A stretch of DNA of 64,000 nt, from positions 25,743-89,742 of the forward strand of contig CAVHCX010000010.1 in assembly GCA_963634745.1 (NCBI GenBank), written 5' to 3'. The notes below the pieces were generated by a model, which was not told the origin of the DNA, ran no database searches, and saw only the letters and a program-made list of their open reading frames with translations. Source of the DNA: CAKRJP01 sp963634745 (GTDB lineage: Bacteria; Bacillota; Clostridia; Lachnospirales; Lachnospiraceae). Positions 15,997 through 24,176 of the stretch are shown one piece after another; the stretch's first letter is position 1, and every line of letters starts with the position of its first letter. The position numbers and the translations under genes were made by a program.

Positions 15997-18753
15997 CTAA
16001 TAAATAAAAGTTCTGGAATCACTGGTGGTAACTCCTTCGTAGGTATCAGCCGGAGCACTCTCCCCTTTTTTTACCAATACGATCTGAATCCCTTCCAGTC
16101 GTTTTCCCAGCCCCTCTGAGCCGGATGCTTCTCCATTTTTTGCCCAGGCAAGCCAGCCATAGGTTTGAATATGGACTCTGTAATATAGGTCATAATATTC
16201 CTCCAGGTTGCCGGTTAACTTCATGCAAATTGCTTCCAGACGTTTCCCCTGGCCACTGGTTCCTGCCATCTCACCATTCTGCAGCCAGGTACTGGAATCA
16301 TTGGCATCCTGCTGCCAGCCATAGGTCTGCACATGGGTAGTATAGGCAATACCGCCGCTGTGATCTGTATTAGACAGGGAAATCTTAATCGCTTCCAGAC
16401 GCTTTGCGATTCCACTGGTTCCTGCCATAGTTCCATTGCTTACTGTAGACTGCCAACCATAGGTCTGCACATGGGTGGAGTAATTTACAGATATTTCTTT
16501 TGCCTTCATGGCCTCCTGGCTTACAGATGTTACATCCTGGTAGGTATTATCCGGAGCAGCAGCTCCCTTAGCTACCAAGACAATCTGAATCGCCTCCAAA
16601 CGTTTTCCATAGCCGGAACTTCCTGCAGACTCTCCGTTTTTTGCCCAGCCAAGCCAGCCATAGGTCTGGGCGTGCACACGATAGTAGACGTCATAATGCT
16701 CTGCCATCTCTCCGGTCAGCTGAATCTTAATGGCTTCCAGACGTTTTGCCTCCCCGCTGGTTCCTGCCATAGCTCCGTCACAAGCCCAAGTGTTTACATC
16801 ATCCATATCCGCCTGCCATCCATAGGTCTGCACATGGGTGGTATATCGAATACTTCCTTCATAGGGGGCATTCTTAAGGGCGATGTCAATGGCCTCCAGG
16901 CGCTTTGCCTGACCACTGGTTCCTGCCACTGCTCCGTCTGCCACCCAGTCTTTCCAGCCGTAGGTCTGAATGTGGGTTTTATACTGAACGGAAGGACTGG
17001 TCAAAGGCTCCTCCTCGGCCTTGCCTACATTGTTGGTATAAGCCTTAATGCAATAATTTCCACCGGATTCCACCTGGTAAGCATTGCCAGATAAATAAAA
17101 GCTTTTGCCGTTTCCACTGCTGATTTCTTGACGCCAGCTTCCTCCACCGCCGTCTGTAGTAGTATATTCCTGATAAAGAGCCCCTGACTGGTTGACAGTC
17201 ACAACCACCCCATAGCTGGATCCGGGACTTATATTAATCTCCTCATTCAAAGGTATGGTATACATGCCCTCGTAGGTAGTTTCTCCCTCTGTAGTAGCAT
17301 TCTTTTGCAAGTTGCCACTGGTAGGATCCTTTGCATTTTTAAGATCTGTATAGATTTCTATCTTATATTGTACATTAGCCTTTGCCAGGGAAATAGAAAC
17401 TGCCTTTAGAGTTTCTGCAGTAATGCCCTTGACCTCTTTACTTGTGAAGACATTTGCCACTGTGGTATTGGCTGAAGGGGTAGCTCCAAGTCCTCCATCC
17501 AGCTGATAGTTATTGTCATAATAATCTGCCTGACCGGCTACCGTAGCATCAAAGACCCAAGCAGTTTTCTGAATGGAATGGGTCTCATAAGATAGCCAGA
17601 AATAATCGGCATTTTCTGCGCCGGCCCCCCAGCTGTTTCTGACTAGCCAGGCCCCGTCTGTGGAAGGACGGTTATCCTGAGGGAAATTGTCCTTGGAATA
17701 AGTATTATCCCATCCAACAATCACAAGTGTATGGCTTCCGGGCTTATATTCGTTATCTTTTGTATCATAATAAGTAAAAGTGCCGCTGCTGTCTGTTTTC
17801 ATAAGATCCCTATTTAGGTAGAGCATAATTCCTGCCCCGCCATATTCCTGGACTGCTTTTTTTACAGACTCCGGCTGTTCTTTCAAATTAATCTTAAAAT
17901 AATTTTGCAGGTGGGCGACATCTTTTCCATAGGCCAGCGAACTATCCAGGCCACTATTAATGCTGCCTTCTGCACTAGTGTAAGGCGCTGAAGATTCTTT
18001 TGCCGCTCCGATCCACTGGGCAAGTCTTCTGGCTGCATAAGCATAGTTGCCTCCTCTTGTCAAATAATTCGTCTGACCTTCACCCTTAAAGATAGAAACA
18101 TCTCCCTGGGTACCATTTAAGGGATCTGTTACAAAATTGTAGGTAAAATAACTTAATTGCAAGGCGCTTAAATCAAGACTCTGATCCGCCAATCCTTGAT
18201 CTGTCAGATTAAATTCCATCAATCCCAAAGCAGCAAATGCCCAACAGGTTCCATAGCCTCCCTGGGCTCTTACTGTAGGATAAGTACTTCTTAAGGTATT
18301 AAGATCAGACCTATAGGATGCAGGCAAGGCGGCACTGCGATACAAGGCAGTTGACTCTTCTGCCACTGCCGCGTCCGAGTCTTCTTCTGTTTCCAGATAG
18401 CCTCCTCCTGTAACTACAGAAGCATCCAGAGATTTAAAAGCCTCCCCGTCTGTATCCTGTGAAGCTTCCCCACTGTCTGGTGTAGTATCCTGACTGGTCT
18501 CCTCGCTGTCTGATGCAGTATCCTGGCTGGTCCCCTCGCTGTCTGATGCAGTATCCTGACCGACCCCTTCGTTGTCCGCTTCTGTATCCTGGCTAGTCCC
18601 TTGACTGTCTGATAGGGAATCCGTCTGATTCTCTGTCACATAGCTTGTCCCATCAGTCTCTCCACCTGGCGTCTGCTCTTCTGCAAATGCCGGAACAATT
18701 GCAGACATACTCAAGGTCATAGCTAATACGACCGACAAGATTTTTCTCTTCAT
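15997..18753 (-). CDS. Secreted C1-family cysteine peptidase with six ChW repeats
   Basis: A 918-residue exported protein. Residues 1-24 are a signal peptide (ending PAFA). Residues 26-105 are an acidic Ser/Thr/Asp-rich linker with 11-12 residue repeats of the form (G/E)TSQDTxxDSE. The papain-like domain follows: Gln164 and Cys170 in RAQGGYGTCWAFA, His341 in PGSHTLVIVGWDN, Asn373 in LVRNSWG. A beta-rich lectin-like region spans about 385-575. Six clostridial hydrophobic-W repeats (about 588-627, 635-680, 688-728, 755-795, 802-847, 855-896) end the protein, each with THxQTYGW and AGxSGxxKRLEAI. No sortase motif is seen. It is likely cell-surface or extracellular; ChW repeats are thought to bind wall or other ligands. 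Confidence 0.92.
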   Translation of the reverse strand: MKRKILSVVLAMTLSMSAIVPAFAEEQTPGGETDGTSYVTENQTDSLSDSQGTSQDTEADNEGVGQDTASDSEGTSQDTASDSEETSQDTTPDSGEASQDTDGEAFKSLDASVVTGGGYLETEEDSDAAVAEESTALYRSAALPASYRSDLNTLRSTYPTVRAQGGYGTCWAFAALGLMEFNLTDQGLADQSLDLSALQLSYFTYNFVTDPLNGTQGDVSIFKGEGQTNYLTRGGNYAYAARRLAQWIGAAKESSAPYTSAEGSINSGLDSSLAYGKDVAHLQNYFKINLKEQPESVKKAVQEYGGAGIMLYLNRDLMKTDSSGTFTYYDTKDNEYKPGSHTLVIVGWDNTYSKDNFPQDNRPSTDGAWLVRNSWGAGAENADYFWLSYETHSIQKTAWVFDATVAGQADYYDNNYQLDGGLGATPSANTTVANVFTSKEVKGITAETLKAVSISLAKANVQYKIEIYTDLKNAKDPTSGNLQKNATTEGETTYEGMYTIPLNEEINISPGSSYGVVVTVNQSGALYQEYTTTDGGGGSWRQEISSGNGKSFYLSGNAYQVESGGNYCIKAYTNNVGKAEEEPLTSPSVQYKTHIQTYGWKDWVADGAVAGTSGQAKRLEAIDIALKNAPYEGSIRYTTHVQTYGWQADMDDVNTWACDGAMAGTSGEAKRLEAIKIQLTGEMAEHYDVYYRVHAQTYGWLGWAKNGESAGSSGYGKRLEAIQIVLVAKGAAAPDNTYQDVTSVSQEAMKAKEISVNYSTHVQTYGWQSTVSNGTMAGTSGIAKRLEAIKISLSNTDHSGGIAYTTHVQTYGWQQDANDSSTWLQNGEMAGTSGQGKRLEAICMKLTGNLEEYYDLYYRVHIQTYGWLAWAKNGEASGSEGLGKRLEGIQIVLVKKGESAPADTYEGVTTSDSRTFIY
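16066..16992 (-). repeat. Six ChW repeats arranged as two sets of three
   Basis: Coding repeats of about 40-48 codons. Repeats 1 and 4, 2 and 5, 3 and 6 resemble each other most: 2 and 5 share a longer insert after QTYGW (ADMDDVNTW, QDANDSSTW), and 3 and 6 share YYRVHxQTYGWLxWAKNGE. This points to duplication of a three-repeat block. Confidence 0.85.
18454..18600 (-). repeat. Short tandem repeats in the peptidase linker
   Basis: Near-identical units of about 33-36 bases encoding TSQDTASDSEG-like peptides, about four copies. Such repeats can vary in number by slippage. Confidence 0.7.
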
Positions 18754-18777
18754 AAATTTATCATCCTCTTTCTTATC

Positions 18778-19710
18778 TTACATGCTTGTAAAATCCGGTG
18801 CCCCCTTTAAATCATAAGGCGTTACCTGGTATACATAGTAATTCAACCAATTGGTATATAAATTATTAGAAACCGACCTCCAGGTAAGCAAGGGTTTATT
18901 CTTCGGATCATCTTCCGGATAATAATTCTTAGGAAGATCAATGGGAAGTCCCTTGGACAGATCCCGTTTATATTCCGAATCCAAAGTCATGCGATCATAC
19001 TCCGGATGTCCCATAACAAAAATTTGCCTCCCCTCCTTGGCGCTGGCCAGAAAAACTCCGGCCTCATCGGACTCTGCCAGAATTGTAATCTCCTTGTGGG
19101 CCCGTATTTTTTCCACCGGCACATCGGTATGTCTGGAATGCGGTGCTAAAAATACATCGTCAAATCCACGAACCAAAGGAATCTTTCGATTTAATACACG
19201 GTGCTTGTAAATGCCGAAAAGTTTCCGGTCTAAAAGGCACTTATCAATCCCATAATGATAATAAAGTGCTGCCTGTGCCCCCCAGCAGATATGCAAGGTA
19301 GAGGTCACATGGCTATTGGTCCAGTCCATAAGTTCCTTTAATTCCTCCCAGTAGTCCACCTCTTCAAAATGGATTTTTTCCACCGGAGCCCCTGTAATAA
19401 TAAAGCCGTCAAATCTTCGATCTTTTATATCAGCAAACCTCTCATAAAATTGGTTCAAATGGCTCAAGGCTGTATTCTTAGACTCGTGACTGGACAAGGT
19501 GACAAAGGTCACATTCACCTGCAGCGGCGTATTAGAAAGAAGCCGCAGCACCTGTAATTCCGTATCCTCTTTTAAAGGCATCAGATTTAAAATCCCGATT
19601 TCTATGGGACGGATATTCTGATGGGTTGCCCGATGCTCGTCCATTACGAAAATATTTTCACGTTCCAGAATCTCTTTTACCGGGAGATCATTCTGTACTT
19701 TAATTGGCAT
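18778..19710 (-). CDS. metA: Homoserine O-acetyltransferase (MetA family)
   Basis: A 310-residue MetA-family enzyme that activates homoserine for methionine synthesis. Cys142 (HICWGAQAALYYHYG) is the nucleophile, and His235 and Glu237 (MGHPEYDR) complete the site. Residue 111, which sets the acyl donor, is Glu (TGAPVEKIHFEEVDYW); in characterised relatives Glu111 gives acetyl-CoA use and Gly111 succinyl-CoA use. So acetyl transfer is predicted. It begins only 6 bases after the stop of the upstream AI-2E-family gene. No SAM or T-box leader is present directly upstream. Confidence 0.95.
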   Translation of the reverse strand: MPIKVQNDLPVKEILERENIFVMDEHRATHQNIRPIEIGILNLMPLKEDTELQVLRLLSNTPLQVNVTFVTLSSHESKNTALSHLNQFYERFADIKDRRFDGFIITGAPVEKIHFEEVDYWEELKELMDWTNSHVTSTLHICWGAQAALYYHYGIDKCLLDRKLFGIYKHRVLNRKIPLVRGFDDVFLAPHSRHTDVPVEKIRAHKEITILAESDEAGVFLASAKEGRQIFVMGHPEYDRMTLDSEYKRDLSKGLPIDLPKNYYPEDDPKNKPLLTWRSVSNNLYTNWLNYYVYQVTPYDLKGAPDFTSM

Positions 19711-19716
19711 AATTTT

Positions 19717-21099
19717 CTATTCCCCTTTTTCCTTCTTAAATTCACTGTCTTTATGACGCTTGGAATTTACATAATTTCCCTCATCATCCACATAACTCAT
19801 CTCATCGTAATAGCAGGACTCCACCGGCAGGTTCTTTTTCTCCAGTTTTTCCTGCATAAGCATGCCTACCATATAATAGATTACCGCAAAAGTAGGAACT
19901 CCCAGGACCATACCTACAAAGCCAAAGAGGCCACCACCTAAAAGAATGGCGACAATTACCCAGAAAGCAGACAGGCCCGTAGAATTTCCCAGAATCTTAG
20001 GTCCTAAGATATTGCCATCAAATTGCTGCAATACCAAAATAAAGATCAGAAAATACAAGCCCTGGATGGGTTCTGCCAAGAAGATCAAAATCGCGCTTGG
20101 AATGGCGCCAAAATAAGGTCCGAAGAAAGGAATTACGTTGGTAACACCTACAATCACACTGACCAAGGCTACATAAGGCATCTTAAGAATGGTCAATCCA
20201 ATAAAACACAAGACACCGATAATTGCAGAATCGATAATCTTGCCGATCACAAATCCTCCAAAAATTTCATTGGTCTTTGTAGAAAAATGCAATACTAAGT
20301 TAGCCTGTCTTGCCGGAAGTAAGGCATATACACATTTTTTTATCTGGCTTACAAAAAGCTCACGGCTAAAGAGCAGATAAATGGACACGATCATACCGAT
20401 CAACAAACTGGTGACTGTGGTAATAATGGCAGATACTCCGTCGGTTACATTGGACATGAGGCTATTTGCCTGAGACATGAGACTATTCTTCAGCCAGTTC
20501 TGGAACATATCGGTTCCCTGAGACAGCACTTTCTTAAAGATCACACTTAAGGTGGAATCGCCCTTTACCATATCGTCAATGTGGTTGACCCAGGTATTCA
20601 ACTGCCTTGGCAGGGTATAAACCAGATTCCTGATACTGGTATACAACTCCGGAATCAACATATTACAGAGAAGAACCACCAGCAAAATCAACAAAATTTC
20701 AGACAGGAAAATTCCGATAGTTCTGGAAATCTTCTCCCCGCGACCCTCTTTTTTTATATAGGTCTTCACATAGGGATTCAAAAAATTCTCGATGGTCTTT
20801 ACCAAAGGATTCAATAAGAATGCAATGACAAAGCCAAAAATCACCGGCATGAGGACCCCAATGATCTGCTTAATAAGGTCCGACAGGTCCGGGAATCGGA
20901 GCAAAACAAAATAAAAAGCAATGGCTGCCGCAATTACCAAAAAAGCTGTAATTCCCCGATTAAAATGCTGTCTTAGCTTAGATGTTCCCTTCTTTTTCCC
21001 AAGCTTTGGCTGATTGGCATAGTAAACCTTCTCCGAAGCCTCGCTATTTTTCTTATGAGAATGAATCTTCTCTGTAATTTCTTCTCGTTCCTTTTCCAC
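19717..21099 (-). CDS. AI-2E family transporter (PF01594)
   Basis: A 460-residue membrane protein with about eight hydrophobic segments (such as AFLVIAAAIAFYFVLL and PVIFGFVIAFLLNPLV) and the family landmark VGVTNVIPFFGPYFGAIP. A 45-residue charged N-terminus and a lysine-rich C-terminal tail are cytoplasmic. Named after TqsA, but many members transport other substrates (ions), so AI-2 export is not implied even though luxS is in the window. The start is GTG at 21099, with GAGGAG 12 bases away, so the start is uncertain. Possibly cotranscribed with metA. Confidence 0.85.
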   Translation of the reverse strand: MEKEREEITEKIHSHKKNSEASEKVYYANQPKLGKKKGTSKLRQHFNRGITAFLVIAAAIAFYFVLLRFPDLSDLIKQIIGVLMPVIFGFVIAFLLNPLVKTIENFLNPYVKTYIKKEGRGEKISRTIGIFLSEILLILLVVLLCNMLIPELYTSIRNLVYTLPRQLNTWVNHIDDMVKGDSTLSVIFKKVLSQGTDMFQNWLKNSLMSQANSLMSNVTDGVSAIITTVTSLLIGMIVSIYLLFSRELFVSQIKKCVYALLPARQANLVLHFSTKTNEIFGGFVIGKIIDSAIIGVLCFIGLTILKMPYVALVSVIVGVTNVIPFFGPYFGAIPSAILIFLAEPIQGLYFLIFILVLQQFDGNILGPKILGNSTGLSAFWVIVAILLGGGLFGFVGMVLGVPTFAVIYYMVGMLMQEKLEKKNLPVESCYYDEMSYVDDEGNYVNSKRHKDSEFKKEKGE

Positions 21100-21238
21100 T
21101 TTCTTAATGGTCTCCTCTAACTTTTTTCAATGATATCATTAATTATACTATTCCGGTCAACCAGCGTCAACCGCCGACCACTTTCCCCAAAAGGGCAGCC
21201 CAAACAGGTGTTCCTATGCTTTCTAGTCTCTACAAATC

Positions 21239-21281
21239 AAAAAAAAGAGAGCTCCCGCCTAAGCAGGATCCCCCTCTCTCA
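21239..21281 (-). terminator. Terminator after the SEC-C gene
   Basis: Imperfect GC-rich hairpin (GAGAG / CTCTC with internal GC pairing) followed on the minus strand by eight T. Confidence 0.7.
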
Positions 21282-21312
21282 CCCTTAATTTCTCAAGCAA
21301 ATTCGCCATATA

Positions 21313-21831
21313 CTAGGCGTTTCTTCCACAGCACTTCTTATATTTCTTTCCGGAACCGCATGGACATGGATCGTTTCTTCCGATCTTCTTCTCCTTACGG
21401 ATGGTTCCTGACTGCTTTTGCTCTCTATAAAGTTTCTTTAATTCTTCTTCTGTGAAGATCTCCTTCCACTGTGGGAGTTCATACAGCCAGTCAGCCTTTG
21501 CGTCTACCATGTTCTTGTAAAGCTTAGCCTTATCATAAACAAGATTTACCTGGGTATCCTCATCCATAGTCTCGATCGGGTTGGCCTCTACCAAGCTGTC
21601 GTTGATTCCATCCAAGAATCCGACCATAGTAAGAACCTTCTGTCCGTACTTCTCAGCCAGTTCCTTTACAGTACCTCTTACCTGCTCTTCCGGATTAGAA
21701 AGCAGCTGCTCATAAATCTCCTTCTCAATCTGGAAATAAGTTCCCCAAAACTTCTGAAGAGTTCCTCTATCTGCACTTTCATCATAAGCAATGGCTCTCC
21801 ACTGGTCTAATAATGTATTTGTGTCACTCAT
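21313..21831 (-). CDS. SEC-C motif protein of unknown role
   Basis: A 172-residue protein ending in GRNDPCPCGSGKKYKKCCG, the SEC-C zinc-binding motif known from the SecA tail. The rest is helical and acidic (ILMETMDEDTQ-type) and resembles the DUF1186-like or YecA-like helical proteins, but I cannot name the family with certainty. The SEC-C motif usually binds zinc and contacts ribosomes or SecB. Monocistronic. Confidence 0.75.
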   Translation of the reverse strand: MSDTNTLLDQWRAIAYDESADRGTLQKFWGTYFQIEKEIYEQLLSNPEEQVRGTVKELAEKYGQKVLTMVGFLDGINDSLVEANPIETMDEDTQVNLVYDKAKLYKNMVDAKADWLYELPQWKEIFTEEELKKLYREQKQSGTIRKEKKIGRNDPCPCGSGKKYKKCCGRNA

Positions 21832-21922
21832 GGTTAAAAACTCCTTTATTTGTATTCATTGCAATTTTTCATCGCTCCTTATATAATACTAAAGTAAAAA
21901 CAAGTTGTAAAGGATGATTCCT

Positions 21923-22186
21923 ATGAAAAATTTCAAACGAATTTTAGCAGCGATCGGGGCAATTCTCCTAATTGCCATGTATGTCAGCACCCTGGTCTTC
22001 GCTTTTATCGATCATTCAAAGACCTTGGGACTTTTGAAGGCATCAATAGCCTGCACCATTATCCTGCCATGTCTATTGTATGCCTATGGCTTGGTATATA
22101 AGATCTCTAAGGGTCAAGATCCTAAGTCTCCCTTAGAGGAAGAGGATCCCTCAGAGAATCCTTCCTCAGGCGAGAATGAAAGTTAA
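21923..22186 (+). CDS. Small membrane protein, unknown
   Basis: An 87-residue protein with two hydrophobic segments (ILAAIGAILLIAMYVSTLVFAF and ACTIILPCLLYAYGLVY) and an acidic, Pro/Ser-rich C-terminal tail (SPLEEEDPSENPSSGENES). Start at ATG 21923, eight bases after AAGGA; the in-frame ATG at 21914 overlaps that site. No family recognised. It is divergent from the SEC-C gene. Confidence 0.7.
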   Translation: MKNFKRILAAIGAILLIAMYVSTLVFAFIDHSKTLGLLKASIACTIILPCLLYAYGLVYKISKGQDPKSPLEEEDPSENPSSGENES

Positions 22187-22206
22187 TCCTTTTCTCCGGG
22201 ATACAT

Positions 22207-22252
22207 AAAAAGAAGTGGAAGCAACACTCCTCTTGTTTCCACTTCTTTTTTT
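22207..22252. terminator. Bidirectional terminator
   Basis: AAAAAGAAGTGGAA / TTCCACTTCTTTTTTT hairpin between convergent genes. Confidence 0.88.
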
Positions 22253-22272
22253 ATAGACTTATGTTTATAGAC

Positions 22273-22446
22273 TTATGAAAAAGATGCTTCCAATCTAGCC
22301 ATCTCATAGCAAGCCATATTCATTCGATCTCTTGATTCTGCGATTCCTTCCTCTCCTCTAAGCTGTTTTTCTCTCTCCTTGGCTTCTTTTTGTTTTCTAC
22401 GTTTATTCAGGTATTCTTCAATTGATATCACTTCATGTTGCTCCAT
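22273..22446 (-). CDS. Small highly charged hypothetical protein (57 aa)
   Basis: A 57-codon frame starting MEQHEVISIEEYLNKRRKQK and ending ARLEASFS. It has a perfect AGGAGG eight bases before the ATG and ends 21 bases before a terminator. The composition (Lys, Arg, Glu) predicts a single long helix or coiled coil. No family recognised. The strong ribosome binding site plus the terminator make it likely real. Confidence 0.65.
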   Translation of the reverse strand: MEQHEVISIEEYLNKRRKQKEAKEREKQLRGEEGIAESRDRMNMACYEMARLEASFS

Positions 22447-22696
22447 ACAAAAAACCTCCTTAAATTACTTGTCGCAGCTATTTTTGCTATTTTTGCTACT
22501 TTATATTATTTATATTCCTTTTGTTCGATCAAATTCATCTTCTTTTCTATAAGATATACTTATTGTAAAACATAAGTGTGTCAAATATATGGCATAATTA
22601 TTAAATAAAACTTAACTCCTCTGTAACAGTTTCTAAACTTTTATACAGGGGCACTGTCGAGCAATAATAAGGCGGTTGTCAGATTCCTATGATTTT
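22447..22696. other. AT-rich intergenic region with little recognisable content
   Basis: Between the 57-aa gene and the purA terminator. On the minus strand a TTGACA (22579-22584) with a weak TAAGTA 16 bases on could be the promoter of the 57-aa gene. A short direct repeat (AGCAAAAAT twice) lies in its leader. I see nothing else. Confidence 0.4.
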
Positions 22697-22744
22697 AAAA
22701 AAGCAGCTGCTCCGGCATTCTCTGCCAGGTCAGCTGCTTTTTAT
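22697..22744 (-). terminator. Terminator after purA
   Basis: AAAGCAGCTG / CAGCTGCTTT stem; a T-run follows on the minus strand. Confidence 0.85.
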
Positions 22745-22766
22745 CAGGCATCTTTTTGCCTGTCTT

Positions 22767-24047
22767 TTATTTATTTCTATAAATAATATCAGAACGTCCC
22801 GGTCCATTAGAAACCATTGTAATCGGATAACCGATCTGGTCTTCAATAAACTCTACATACTTTCTGCAATTTTCCGGGAGGTCTTCATAATTTTTAATTC
22901 CACGGATATCACACTTCCATCCCGGAAGGGTCTTAAGTACCGGCTTCGCCTTCTCCAACAAGTGAGTGGTTGGGAATTCGGTTGTAACCTCACCATCGAT
23001 CTCATAGCCTACGCATACCGGAATTTCATCCAAATATCCAAGAACGTCTAATACAGTAAAGGCAACATCAGTCGTTCCCTGCATACGGCATCCGTACTTG
23101 GATGCAACGCAGTCAAACCATCCCATTCTTCTCGGGCGTCCTGTGGTAGCTCCAAATTCTCCTCCGTCACCACCGCGGCGTCTAAGCTCATCTGCCTCCT
23201 CACCGAAAATCTCGCTGACAAAAGCACCTGCACCTACTGCACTGGAATATGCCTTACATACAGTAATGATCTGCTTAATCTCATAAGGTGGGATACCTGC
23301 TCCGATAGCTCCGTAAGCAGCCAAGGTAGAGGAAGATGTAACCATTGGATAAATTCCATGGTCCGGATCCTTCAAAGAACCAAGCTGGCCTTCTAAGAGT
23401 ACTTCCTTTCCTTCCTTCAGGGCCTTGTGAAGATATAGGCTGGTATCGCATACATATGGCTCGATCATCCGCTTATACTCTTGAAGCTCTTCATATAATT
23501 CATCAGGATTAATGAGTGGTTTGTGATACAAATGCTCTAAAATAACATTCTTCTGCTCTGCAACTCTTACAACCTTCTCCTTTAATAGCTCATCATCAAA
23601 CAATTCGCTAACCTGGAAACCGATCTTTGCATATTTATCTGAATAGAAAGGTGCAATTCCTGACTTTGTAGATCCAAAGGACTTACCTGCCAAACGTTCC
23701 TCTTCATAAGCATCAAAATTCTTATGATAAGACATTACCATCTGGGCTCTGTCGGATACTAAAATCTTTGGCATCGGGACATCACGATCTACGATGGACT
23801 GAATCTCCTTAAAAAGTACCGGAACGTCCAAGGCAACACCGTTACCAATGATGCTTGTTGTGTGATCGTAAAAAACGCCTGATGGCAATGTGTGAAGAGC
23901 GAACTTACCATAATCATTAATAATGGTATGTCCTGCGTTGGCTCCACCCTGAAATCTAACAATGATGTCTGCTTTCTGAGCTAACATATCGGTAATCTTA
24001 CCTTTTCCTTCGTCACCCCAGTTTGCACCTACTACTGCTTTAACCAT
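22767..24047 (-). CDS. purA: Adenylosuccinate synthetase
   Basis: A 426-residue enzyme joining IMP and aspartate with GTP, the first committed step to AMP. It starts MVKAVVGANWGDEGKGK (P-loop), followed by RFQGGANAGHT and HTLPSGV, and later GATTGRPRRMGWFD and the C-terminal SNGPGRSDII. Length fits. The ATG at 24047 has AGGAGG seven bases upstream; six more in-frame codons precede it without a site. Monocistronic. Confidence 0.97.
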   Translation of the reverse strand: MVKAVVGANWGDEGKGKITDMLAQKADIIVRFQGGANAGHTIINDYGKFALHTLPSGVFYDHTTSIIGNGVALDVPVLFKEIQSIVDRDVPMPKILVSDRAQMVMSYHKNFDAYEEERLAGKSFGSTKSGIAPFYSDKYAKIGFQVSELFDDELLKEKVVRVAEQKNVILEHLYHKPLINPDELYEELQEYKRMIEPYVCDTSLYLHKALKEGKEVLLEGQLGSLKDPDHGIYPMVTSSSTLAAYGAIGAGIPPYEIKQIITVCKAYSSAVGAGAFVSEIFGEEADELRRRGGDGGEFGATTGRPRRMGWFDCVASKYGCRMQGTTDVAFTVLDVLGYLDEIPVCVGYEIDGEVTTEFPTTHLLEKAKPVLKTLPGWKCDIRGIKNYEDLPENCRKYVEFIEDQIGYPITMVSNGPGRSDIIYRNK

Positions 24048-24176
24048 ATCATTTCCTCCTGACATGCTGTCTGAAATAATCTATACAAGGCTCCTTAAAG
24101 CCTTAGCGAATAGATTATACTATATTTTGTTTCATATGTAAAATGCATTTTTTCATATGAATCGATTCATCCGCTC

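Noticed and set aside
16333..17094. 253-codon open frame antisense to the C1 peptidase
   Set aside because: It lies opposite the ChW repeats, has no plausible ribosome binding site, and its composition follows the repeats. It is a shadow frame.
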